Below, piece by piece: positions 1 to 7,544 of a stretch of DNA of 64,000 nt (positions within the stretch are counted from its first letter, which is position 1; each line of letters opens with the position of its first letter). This DNA is from CAZLMG01 sp964560765 (GTDB taxonomy: Bacteria > Bdellovibrionota_B > Oligoflexia > Oligoflexales > CAZLMG01). Made by a program: the position numbers and the translations under genes. The notes beneath the pieces are model-generated. The model saw only the letters and a program-made list of their open reading frames with translations, was not told where the DNA came from and did not search any database. Location: positions 1 through 64,000 of the forward strand of contig CAZLMG010000009.1 of the NCBI GenBank assembly GCA_964560765.1, read 5' to 3'.

Positions 1-28
1 CGAACGCATTTTAGCTGACTACTGCGAA

Positions 29-464
29 TTAGCCAAAAGAGGGACAGGCCCTAGGCAGCTGCGGATCCATGGTTCCGATGGCGATGGCTGCCGGATGCTC
101 GTATCCAGGCAGGATCTTTGGCCGTTCACCGGCGCCATAGGCAGAAATAGCCACCCAGCCAGTGGAATTTGACCGCTGCAATCCAGTCAAACTCTCGCCT
201 CACCATTCATCACCTCGCCTCAGCAGAATCCGGTCGCCGCCCTCAAGCGGGCAACCGAGCAGCTCGTGTCAATGATCGCCAAGGACTGCTTGCGCTTGTC
301 CCTGCGTTGTCATCATTCCCCGAGGAACTCAAATAATAGTCTGCGGCAAGACCGTCGGCAGCCAGGATAAGTCCGAACATCACCATGATCAGCAAGCTGC
401 TGAAGCCAGAGATTATACGATCGCACTTGGACCTTATGCGTTCGAGTAAGCTTGCAGGGATCAT
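29..464 (-). pseudogene. Right-handed beta-helix (pectate-lyase-like) exported protein, decayed
   Basis: Starting at ATG 464, with GGAG 7 nt upstream, the reading frame gives a hydrophobic signal segment and then YYLSSSGNDDNAGTS..PWRSL. That is the typical N-terminus of secreted parallel beta-helix proteins. The frame hits TGA at 245-243, but the +1 frame continues the family pattern (EGGDRILLRRGDEW), so a one-base frameshift lies near 248-256. A further in-frame TGA at 202-200 interrupts it. The same frame then runs on with ISAYGAGERPKI, again characteristic of the family, to TAA at 31-29. Members are normally several hundred residues, so the gene is truncated as well as frameshifted. I infer a pseudogene. 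A sequencing error could explain one lesion but hardly all three. The 118 bp between it and the next gene hold nothing recognisable. Confidence 0.6.
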
Positions 465-582
465 CGGGACGCTCCACAATTGTCGGCTTGGCTGGACCTG
501 AGAACCATCTCCGAGTATCACGCAAAAGCAGCAGTAACACTTCCAAAATGGCTCAGGCCTCAGCCAAATCCCATCGGCCCGT

Positions 583-2181
583 TTAGAGGCCCCCCTGCCC
601 CAGGGCAATGGCTCCGGCCATGACCTTCGGCAGATAATTATCTCCGCCAAATTCATTCCTAGCTAGCACCCAAGGATCCTGCGTCTTCAACTTGTTCATG
701 CCCCGTTGCACCGCATTTTCGCCGATGTTGTAGGCCAAGAGCGCTAGTCGCCAATCCTTGAATCGTAAGTGCAACGCCGTCAATAAGCGCATGGCGGCAT
801 CCGTCGACTTCGCCACATCAAGTCGTTGATCCTCGGAACCCTCAACTTTAAGACCGTAATTGCGAGCTGTTTGCGCCATAAACTGCCACATTCCGGCCGC
901 TCGCAGAGGATTCACACGCGGCGGTAGATTCGCAAACCCGGACTCCATCAGCGGCACAGCCAGCAGTGCTTTTGGTGCACCATAAGCTTGAAACGCGGCC
1001 TCCAGTATCGCCTCGTGTTCCGCCTTTCGTTCCAGGGCCTTGCGCATGAAGCGTTTACCCTCCTGCGTTCGCACCAATTGATTCAGCTCAGCGACGACCT
1101 CCTCATTCACGTCGATGGGGAATCCGGCCAACAACTCCGAAGGCGGCAATTCCTGGACCTCAGCTAAACTCATCGGCGAAACAACCTGCCATTGGCGCCC
1201 CAGCCCTAGACTCACCAGCACACAAAGCGCTGATCCGGCCACCATCGCCCCCGTCCAAAGGCGATTCACTGTCCATTGTCCTTGCGACATCTTTTCAATC
1301 CTCCGTGATAGTGATTGAGCCGACCGACTCAGAGTCAAACTTGTCGCGCCAACAAGTTGTATTCTGCGACGTCCAGCCTGCCGCGCTACTTCCAATAAGC
1401 AACGCGCATAATCCTTCGCTGCAACACCGTTGCGGCCGACAACGGCAGCATCGCAGGACCATTCTTGAACTTCTCTTAGGCATCGTAACCAGAGCAAAAC
1501 CACGGGATTCCACAGCAAAATCCCACGCAATACGTACCAAGGTGTCGCCCAGAACGTGTCTCGCTGTCGATGATGCTGCAGCTCATGAGCAATCACGATC
1601 GGCAGCAACTCTGGTTGGTCTGCAAGCGAATCCGGCAAGACGACCCAAGCACCCCGCTGCCAAACAAAGGCCAATGGCACAGAAACGTCTGCCGACAATA
1701 GAATGTGACAGCGCCCAAATCGGCGCAAAATCATGGCCCGCCGCACAATGCCACGCATCCAACGTCGCTCGCGCCACAACAAGAGGAAACAGCAAAACCA
1801 TGCCAGCCCGACTCCCACGATGCCCGCCATCGTTAAAGATGGGCGCCATTGCTCCCAGTAGGTTGGTGATGGGCCGAGCGCAGTCCGAGGCTTGTTACCG
1901 GAATCAATCGACGGTGCCAACGATACAAGATCGTGTGTCATCCCACTGGACGTTACCAAGATCCAATCTGTGTTCGGCATCAAACTGGCACCGATACCCG
2001 CCAAAACAGAGCTAACCATCAGGATATGCGCCATGGAGTTGCAAAATTGTGGATTCAAGGAATGGCCACGGTTTCGCCAGTGAGCCAGACCTACGCATGC
2101 CAGCCAAAACACCCCGGCGAGCGAAACGGCCAGCTGTAGTCGCAGAAATAGCGAGGCTCCTTCGAGAAATAAGTTCATCAT
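583..2181 (-). CDS. BlaR1-like M56 metalloprotease fused to an MltD-like lytic transglycosylase domain
   Basis: Membrane sensor-protease of 532 aa. Residues 1-330 follow the BlaR1/MecR1 plan. Membrane segments lie near 10-32, 50-68, 115-137 and 308-328. A cytoplasmic zinc-protease domain carries HELQH (199-203) and the downstream EVQEWSCD helix (E237, E240, D244). BlaR1 normally ends in an extracytoplasmic penicillin-binding sensor domain. Here residues about 390-532 are instead a lysozyme-like transglycosylase of the MltD type: MESGF with catalytic Glu413, GMWQFM, TARNYGL, and DW.LALLAYNIGE. Both active sites look intact. The ATG overlaps the stop of blaI by 4 bp (ATGA), so the two are translationally coupled. 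By analogy, murein fragment binding or cleavage outside would trigger the inner protease to inactivate the BlaI-type repressor. That role is inference; the domain architecture is directly visible. Confidence 0.88.
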   Translation of the reverse strand: MMNLFLEGASLFLRLQLAVSLAGVFWLACVGLAHWRNRGHSLNPQFCNSMAHILMVSSVLAGIGASLMPNTDWILVTSSGMTHDLVSLAPSIDSGNKPRTALGPSPTYWEQWRPSLTMAGIVGVGLAWFCCFLLLWRERRWMRGIVRRAMILRRFGRCHILLSADVSVPLAFVWQRGAWVVLPDSLADQPELLPIVIAHELQHHRQRDTFWATPWYVLRGILLWNPVVLLWLRCLREVQEWSCDAAVVGRNGVAAKDYARCLLEVARQAGRRRIQLVGATSLTLSRSAQSLSRRIEKMSQGQWTVNRLWTGAMVAGSALCVLVSLGLGRQWQVVSPMSLAEVQELPPSELLAGFPIDVNEEVVAELNQLVRTQEGKRFMRKALERKAEHEAILEAAFQAYGAPKALLAVPLMESGFANLPPRVNPLRAAGMWQFMAQTARNYGLKVEGSEDQRLDVAKSTDAAMRLLTALHLRFKDWRLALLAYNIGENAVQRGMNKLKTQDPWVLARNEFGGDNYLPKVMAGAIALGQGGL

Positions 2182-2558
2182 GATAGCCGCTCTTCAATTA
2201 ACTTTTGAATGGCTGCTAAGTCTTGCTTCGATAACTGCTGGGAATCGACAAGCGTACGCACGAGGGCACTCGGTGTCTTGTCAAAGACATTTACAATAAT
2301 ATGCTCGAGCGAGATTCGCTCGTACTGTTCCTTCGATAAGACCGGGATGTACACATGCGTGCGTCCCTCTTTCCGGCTGCGAAGAACACCCTTCTTTTCA
2401 AGAATGCGCAGTATGGTCGAAACGCTGGTGTAAGCCAGCTGCCGCTCCGATGGCAGTCGCTCTTGCAATGAGTGAACTGTGGCCTCGCCTAGCGACCAAA
2501 CAATGTTCATGAGTTCGAGTTCCACATCTGTGAGACGCCGACCATCTTGCACAATCAT
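2178..2558 (-). CDS. blaI: BlaI/MecI-family transcriptional repressor
   Basis: 126-aa winged-helix repressor. The family pattern is clear: LTDVELELMNIVWSLGEATV.. followed by the recognition region AYTSVSTILRILEKKGVL and a C-terminal dimerisation part. I chose ATG 2558, preceded by GAGGAG at 9 nt. The longer in-frame start at 2642 would translate through a perfect palindrome that looks like the operator, and it would lengthen the protein beyond the usual 120-130 aa. Family members bind as dimers to ACTA..TAGT-type palindromes and are cleaved or released when the partner M56 protease is activated. Its 3' end overlaps the M56-transglycosylase gene by 4 bp. Autoregulation is implied by the two operators directly upstream. 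The nature of the signal is inferred from the partner. Confidence 0.9.
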   Translation of the reverse strand: MIVQDGRRLTDVELELMNIVWSLGEATVHSLQERLPSERQLAYTSVSTILRILEKKGVLRSRKEGRTHVYIPVLSKEQYERISLEHIIVNVFDKTPSALVRTLVDSQQLSKQDLAAIQKLIEERLS

Positions 2559-2619
2559 GAGTGAGCACTCCTCTGAGGTCATGGACGAAGGGAAGCTATC
2601 TGCTACCCTGTTGAGACTA

Positions 2620-2633
2620 ACTAAAGCTTTAGT
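2620..2633. promoter_or_regulatory. BlaI-type operator 1 (perfect palindrome)
   Basis: ACTAAAGCTTTAGT is a perfect 14-bp palindrome 62 bp upstream of the chosen blaI start. It has the ACTA-N6-TAGT form expected for BlaI/MecI-family sites. A second site with the same half-sites lies 22 bp further upstream. Confidence 0.7.
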
Positions 2634-2641
2634 CAATGTCA

Positions 2642-2655
2642 ACTAAGTCGTTAGT
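2642..2655. promoter_or_regulatory. BlaI-type operator 2
   Basis: ACTAAGTCGTTAGT repeats the ACTAA-N4-TTAGT half-sites of operator 1 with a non-symmetric centre. The 22-bp centre-to-centre distance is about two helical turns, placing both sites on the same DNA face as in tandem BlaI operators. The site also lies between blaI and the divergent exported-protein gene at 2771, so it could affect both. Confidence 0.65.
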
Positions 2656-2770
2656 TTAACTATTTCTGGGGTGGTCGAGGTCAGCGGAAACACCACTGGA
2701 AAATTGCATTTGCTATGGTACTTTCCTCGAACACGATGACCAAAATTTCTGACACTCGGAGAATCGGAAC

Positions 2771-3388
2771 TTGTCCGTTCAAACTTGGCAACGTTTGCTG
2801 ATCAATTCCATCCTCTGCCTAACTACAATGCGGACCATGGCGCATGCTGGTGGGGCAGTTGAGCCTCAGAGCGAGGCCACACCATATAGCTACCTTTGGG
2901 AATTTTCTTTGAGTGAGATTTATCTGCAATCGCAAGAGAACATGCGTTACTTTTTCACACCATCCAATGCCGAGCGCACTGTATTTCCAGCCATTGGAAA
3001 AGTTTTGGAAGGAGCACGCCTAGTCAGTGAATCATGGCTGCTGCGATTCGCATTGCTCCTACCCATTCGCGAGGAGTCCATCCTCGATTTGAATCGCCAG
3101 GAAGAGGAACCGCACTTTACCTTTACCAAGGCCATCGCGTTTGCTACCGAACGCTCGTTCGTGATCTTTCATTTCCGCAACAAAGGCCGCTTTGAGTTGG
3201 CTCCGGGTGCTGGAATCGTCCATCCGCTCGTGTTCTCTGGCCAAGAAAAGCTTTTCATCCCCGAGATTGGCTTCCGCACACGCATCTCACTCATCGATGG
3301 CGCCGGTCTTGTCGGCGAATTCGGCTATGCCGGCGATACCAAGACAGGGACGTTCTTCACCCGCTTTGGTGCTAGTTATCGCCTATAG
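2771..3388 (+). CDS. Exported protein of unknown function, possibly outer-membrane beta-barrel-like
   Basis: 205 aa from a TTG start with GGAG 9 nt upstream. The N-terminus is hydrophobic and ends AHAG, consistent with a cleaved signal peptide. The rest alternates short hydrophobic strands (LLRFALLLPI, FVIFHFRNKGRFELAPGAGIVHPLVF, LVGEFGYAGD) and ends in the aromatic pattern FGASYRL. This resembles a small outer-membrane or transthyretin-like beta protein, but I do not recognise a family. It is transcribed divergently from blaI across the operator region, so BlaI control is possible. Confidence 0.6.
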   Translation: MSVQTWQRLLINSILCLTTMRTMAHAGGAVEPQSEATPYSYLWEFSLSEIYLQSQENMRYFFTPSNAERTVFPAIGKVLEGARLVSESWLLRFALLLPIREESILDLNRQEEEPHFTFTKAIAFATERSFVIFHFRNKGRFELAPGAGIVHPLVFSGQEKLFIPEIGFRTRISLIDGAGLVGEFGYAGDTKTGTFFTRFGASYRL

Positions 3389-3482
3389 GTCGCCATGCGA
3401 CATCATCCACTCCTCAAGCCTAGGCAAATCCCTACAACTTACTGGAATTCCAATTTATTTTTGGCGATTGAGAAATATTGAC

Positions 3483-3509
3483 TCAACCTTTCCGAGATTG
3501 CGCCGACAT
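3483..3509 (+). promoter_or_regulatory. Sigma-28 (FliA)-like promoter upstream of carbonic anhydrase
   Basis: TCAA (3483-3486), 15-bp spacer, GCCGACAT (3502-3509). This is one of six copies of the same element in the window. The start of transcription would fall near 3517, about 30 nt before the TTG start. Confidence 0.55.
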
Positions 3510-3545
3510 GCTTTCCGGTTTGCGCCATAGGGCGAGGAGGAAAGC

Positions 3546-4529
3546 TTGAGAACGTACAATCGGGACTTATGGATCGCCTGGGCTGCCGCTGCCTTCGTGT
3601 CTTCAATCTTGGTTGGAGGCACCATCGTTGCCGTTTCGGTTTTGCACCCAAAGGCCAAGATAGAAACAGTCGGCGGCCCCAGATATGGGGCGGAATCCTC
3701 TGAAGTTGGGCATCCTTCAGAGTCCTCGGAAGTAGCGAAAGCACCTGCGACCGCCAGCCATCAGGCTCCGATGACCCAACCTGCTCCGCAGGCAAAAGCA
3801 CATATTGAAACAAAGCACGCACAGCACAATGCCCATTGGAGCTACGAAGGAGAAGGCGGACCTGCACACTGGGATAAGTTGAACCCAGCATGGGAGACTT
3901 GCCGTGATGGCCGAAGCCAGTCACCCGTAAACATCGACCACGTCACCGCCGAGACTGATGACGAAACGATCGAATTTGATTATCGCCCGGCTGTGGTCAA
4001 GTTCCACCATAATGGCCACACGGTGCAAGGTGACGTCGCGCCAGGAAGCTGGATTCAAGTGGCCGGTGTTAAGTATAAGTTGCTGCAATTCCACTTTCAC
4101 ACGCCAAGTGAGCACATGCTGCACGGCGAGCGCAGCCCGGGCGAATTGCATTTTGTTCATCAGAATTCCAAAGGTGACTTAGCGGTCGTCGGCATCATGC
4201 TTGAACCAGGAATCGAGAGCGCTCTGCTCAGTGAGCTCTGGGAATACATGCCGACGACCCAAGGCAAGCGGCACACATTTCAATCTTTGGATGTGGCGAC
4301 GATCATTCCGAACGAGCGCGCTTACTACCACTACGACGGGTCTCTGACCACGCCACCTTGTTCGGAAAATGTCCGGTGGATGGTGCTGAAAGAACCAATG
4401 CAGGCCTCACGCCAGCAACTGGCATTTCTCCGGCAAGTCATCGGGGAGAATGCTCGACCCATTCAGATCTTGCACGGACGATCTCCTGAACTCAAGGGAT
4501 CGGGATCTTACGACGTGTTCGCCCACTGA
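3546..4529 (+). CDS. Alpha-class carbonic anhydrase, membrane-anchored or exported
   Basis: Reversible hydration of CO2 to bicarbonate in the periplasm. 327 aa from TTG 3546 with a strong AGGAGG five bases upstream. Residues 8-32 form a hydrophobic anchor or signal. Residues about 40-95 are a low-complexity Ala/Pro/Glu linker. The catalytic domain begins at HWSYEGEGGP (97). Zinc ligands are His183 and His185 (QFHFHTPSEH) and His202 (LHFVHQ). The alpha-class signatures SQSPVNI and YHYDGSLTTPPCSE are present. The linker is longer than in most bacterial alpha-CAs, which suggests tethering at a distance from the membrane. The gene stands alone behind a FliA-like promoter. The frame downstream of its TGA stays open into the next gene. 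Confidence 0.93.
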   Translation: MRTYNRDLWIAWAAAAFVSSILVGGTIVAVSVLHPKAKIETVGGPRYGAESSEVGHPSESSEVAKAPATASHQAPMTQPAPQAKAHIETKHAQHNAHWSYEGEGGPAHWDKLNPAWETCRDGRSQSPVNIDHVTAETDDETIEFDYRPAVVKFHHNGHTVQGDVAPGSWIQVAGVKYKLLQFHFHTPSEHMLHGERSPGELHFVHQNSKGDLAVVGIMLEPGIESALLSELWEYMPTTQGKRHTFQSLDVATIIPNERAYYHYDGSLTTPPCSENVRWMVLKEPMQASRQQLAFLRQVIGENARPIQILHGRSPELKGSGSYDVFAH

Positions 4530-4652
4530 TGGCGCTGGCCTTCTTCCTGGCCGGCCAGTCAGTTCCGGCCAAGACTCCATGAAAACTACATAAATTTTCA
4601 AAATTCAGATGCATTTACAGGAAATCTGGGCGAGAACCACGCCCATGCCAAA

Positions 4653-6200
4653 TTGGCGGTGTTCGCGCATGTCGCTCGGCACCAATTTTTGCGGGAGTAT
4701 GTGGCCATGCGCTTCATGCAGCGTACGCTGGATCACGATCAGTATTCGTTTGGACTCGACACCGTCATCGGAACTTCGGACCTGCTCGGACACTTGATCG
4801 AGTGTCGAAGCTCCATCCGCAATCGCCAGGATGTCAGGCTCACTGAGAGATTTATCGATCACTCGACCGTTGCCCTTGGCAGTCCCTTGCAAAGTCAGCT
4901 TTTTTCCGTTGCGCCACTAGATATTTTAGTGACGGAAGTCGATGGTCAACCCCAGTTCCACATTATCGAGCTCAATGGCACAGGAATTGGTGGCATCACC
5001 AATCTACCGGCGCCCGTACTGTCGTCCATCTTAGCGTCCATGGCGGAAGTGCCACAACAATTGCCCATGGCGCACCCTCTGGTGCTGATCGCGTCGTCCG
5101 GCAAGGAATCAGATTCCAACCCACGGCTGAATAAGCTGATCCATGAAAAGATCATGTACGCAGACGCGATGGCGCGCGGATTTGAAGAAACACATGGTAC
5201 ATGCCATGTTCGAAGCTTGACGCGCCTTCTACGCGAGCCAAGCATTAGTGCAGAGGGTGGCCCGCTGATCGTCGTCGGCTACATGAAAGACTTTCTAAAT
5301 ACTCTGCAATGCTTGCCGGATGGAACTCTGCAACTTCTCGGCCGTCCGGTGCACGCAATCGTCAATGACCGATTTTGCGCCAACGTCCTGGATAAATTCC
5401 AGGGTGGCGTGGATCTAAGTCGTTTACTGGTTATGAATCGGACGTTTCATGCAGGAGCTGACAAGGGTGTTGTCTATAGCTTGCTGAACGAGTTTTTACA
5501 GTGCACGAATAGCCGCTACTTTCCATCCGGAGTTTACCACCGCTTTGCGCACGATCGGCAGCAGTTGGTGCAGATCGTTCTGAGCGACTTAGAGCAAGGC
5601 CGTAAAGTTGTCATCAAGCCCCACGGCACTGGTCTCGGGCATGGTATTGAATTCTTTCTCAACCCAGAAGAGGACATCCAGAGCATCGTGAGCCGTATTG
5701 ACGGCTCCTTACATCAAACCGAAGAGTTCTACGGCATGGTCGGCGGTGCACTACCGTATACAATCTGCGATTTTCTCGACGCACGGACAATTCAGGCACC
5801 TGGTCACGACATGCACGGCCGAAAATTTGAGTTGCGCGTTGTTGTCTACCGGAATGGAGATTGCCTACAGGCGTTTCCGTCGATAGCTAAGGTCTCTAGT
5901 ATGGTCTATGACCGGGAACAACTGGATCGGCAAATGCTGATCAACAACATCACACCCTCGACGGTTGCCACTAAACAGCATGGAACCGACTTCATGTTGC
6001 CGCTCACCAACTCGGAAACCATGAATTTGCTGGGACTCAGTGAAGAGCACTTAACAGCACTGTGCCAGACATCAGCTCGGTTTGTTCGCCATACCCTCGC
6101 CAAGCTTGAGCGGGACCCAACTTGGTTTGGCTTGCCGACGCATGGCGTCCAGGCACGCACTGCAAGGGCTTATGTGGCTCCTCTGTCCGCGACGCGGTAG
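4653..6200 (+). CDS. ATP-grasp-like protein of unknown specificity
   Basis: 515 aa, no signal peptide. The pattern VVIKPHGTGLGHGIEFF (around residue 310) looks like the nucleotide-binding loop of ATP-grasp ligases. HIIELNGTGIGG (around 110) and FELRVVVYRNG (around 385) fit a metal-binding or central-strand role. The fold assignment is tentative. TTG 4653 is the first usual start codon but has no clear ribosome-binding site. The frame is open for 41 codons upstream, back to the carbonic anhydrase stop, and the translation there looks protein-like (NFQNSDAFTGNLGENHAHAK), so the true N-terminus may be upstream at a rare start. The permease at 6204 follows after 3 bp, which argues for a functional pair such as ligase plus transporter. 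Substrate unknown. Confidence 0.6.
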   Translation: MAVFAHVARHQFLREYVAMRFMQRTLDHDQYSFGLDTVIGTSDLLGHLIECRSSIRNRQDVRLTERFIDHSTVALGSPLQSQLFSVAPLDILVTEVDGQPQFHIIELNGTGIGGITNLPAPVLSSILASMAEVPQQLPMAHPLVLIASSGKESDSNPRLNKLIHEKIMYADAMARGFEETHGTCHVRSLTRLLREPSISAEGGPLIVVGYMKDFLNTLQCLPDGTLQLLGRPVHAIVNDRFCANVLDKFQGGVDLSRLLVMNRTFHAGADKGVVYSLLNEFLQCTNSRYFPSGVYHRFAHDRQQLVQIVLSDLEQGRKVVIKPHGTGLGHGIEFFLNPEEDIQSIVSRIDGSLHQTEEFYGMVGGALPYTICDFLDARTIQAPGHDMHGRKFELRVVVYRNGDCLQAFPSIAKVSSMVYDREQLDRQMLINNITPSTVATKQHGTDFMLPLTNSETMNLLGLSEEHLTALCQTSARFVRHTLAKLERDPTWFGLPTHGVQARTARAYVAPLSATR

Positions 6201-6203
6201 TTC

Positions 6204-7529
6204 ATGCTGAAACGGATCGTCCGGAGATTCTACCATGTATGGCACGCAGCTCTGCTGGCAGAGCCGGGCGAGCTGCGTTCGGCCCTGCCTTTCTTTTCTC
6301 TGTACGCGTGTCTCTTTGCCGGCCTTACCATGGCCGATACCGTCTCGCTGACTCTGTTTGTGCGACAGGTGCCCGCGTCTGTTTTGCCTTGGTACTACGG
6401 TCTGACGGCGCTATTGAGCTTTGTCCTCATTCATACTTATAGCCGCTATGCTCCGGAGTGGGCCTCAGCAAAGATGTTTCGTCGAATTCTGCTTCTATCC
6501 GCACTAGCCTTCGCCCTCTGCTACACACTTCTCTTGACTGAGGTCATGCCGTCTGTCGCAAGTGCATTGCTCTTTGTACTGCGAGAGTCCGTCTACACAA
6601 TGGTCCTGTTGCACTTTGGGACATACCTTCAAGACTATTTTACGAAGGAACAGCTCGGGCGATTACTACCGATCATCTATGCCGGCGGGCGAGTGGGAGG
6701 GCTACTGGGCGCAGCGCTTCTGGGACAGCTCGTATCGGCGATCAGCGTCATGCATACCATTCCATTTTTTGTAGTGGCTATGGTTTTCGGAGTCGTCGGG
6801 GTGGACCGCATCCATCGCAAGTCCCAGAGTGGCGACGAGGAAGAGAATTCCGAATCCGCCTCGGCGTGCCGACCGTCAATACCTCCATCTGCGATCATTA
6901 GCGGTACCCCACGGCGCGGATTCATCCAGGATTCCATTTTCATCCTTCGACAATCACCACTTGTCTTTTGGAGTTCTATCAGCGGTTTCTTGTTTATGGT
7001 TTGTCGTTGGATCCTCGTCTACCAATACAGCATCGCCTTTCAGCAAGGCTTTCTCGACGCCCAATCACTTGCCAGATACTTAGCAAACTACACGCAAATC
7101 GCATTGGCCCTGTCGATCCTGGTGCAACTCGTCTTGGTCGGCCGCCTCATTCGCCGTATTGGGCTGGCGAATTCACACATGCTGTACAACTTGTGTATGA
7201 TGACTGGATTTGCCACCGGACTTTTTCCGCACAATCTCGCCACTGCAACGTGGTGTCGCTTTGTGGAGAGTGAATTGCGCTTTTCACTACGAAATCCGGT
7301 GAATCAATTGATCACGAATTTATATCCACGCATTATCCGCATTCAGGCTCGCGCCCTAACTTTGGGCGCCGTCAATCCAGCCGCCACGTTTGTATCTTCT
7401 ATGAGCTTAAGCATCCTAGGCGGATTGCAAGCATTGTGGATCGTACCTGCAGCAGGTCTTGCATGCGGGGCAACCTACATGCTGGCTTCTTGGAAGATGT
7501 ATCAGAAGATGCATGACGATCTGCATTGA
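6204..7529 (+). CDS. Nucleotide-translocase/MFS-like membrane transporter
   Basis: 441 aa with about 11-12 hydrophobic segments in two halves. A charged Ser/Glu-rich cytoplasmic loop (about 205-230) separates the halves. The arrangement RLLPIIYAGGRVGGLLGAALLGQL resembles the Npt1/Npt2-like ATP/ADP carrier branch of the major facilitator superfamily. Such proteins in free-living bacteria are often small-molecule exporters or importers of unknown substrate. It starts 3 bp after the ATP-grasp-like gene and ends 15 bp from the convergent helicase gene. Family assignment comes from overall pattern and is moderate. Confidence 0.65.
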   Translation: MLKRIVRRFYHVWHAALLAEPGELRSALPFFSLYACLFAGLTMADTVSLTLFVRQVPASVLPWYYGLTALLSFVLIHTYSRYAPEWASAKMFRRILLLSALAFALCYTLLLTEVMPSVASALLFVLRESVYTMVLLHFGTYLQDYFTKEQLGRLLPIIYAGGRVGGLLGAALLGQLVSAISVMHTIPFFVVAMVFGVVGVDRIHRKSQSGDEEENSESASACRPSIPPSAIISGTPRRGFIQDSIFILRQSPLVFWSSISGFLFMVCRWILVYQYSIAFQQGFLDAQSLARYLANYTQIALALSILVQLVLVGRLIRRIGLANSHMLYNLCMMTGFATGLFPHNLATATWCRFVESELRFSLRNPVNQLITNLYPRIIRIQARALTLGAVNPAATFVSSMSLSILGGLQALWIVPAAGLACGATYMLASWKMYQKMHDDLH

Positions 7530-7544
7530 CCGTCACGCGCGATA

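Noticed and set aside
200..245. Two TGA codons in the beta-helix gene as evidence for stop-codon recoding
   Set aside because: The first TGA is reached only because of a frameshift, and many neighbouring genes (for example blaI and the carbonic anhydrase gene) end normally in TGA.
1305..2015. Long plus-strand ORF of 236 codons
   Set aside because: Lies antisense to the M56-transglycosylase gene, whose domains are clear. Its translation is low-complexity Arg/Pro/Ser-rich, with no ribosome-binding site.
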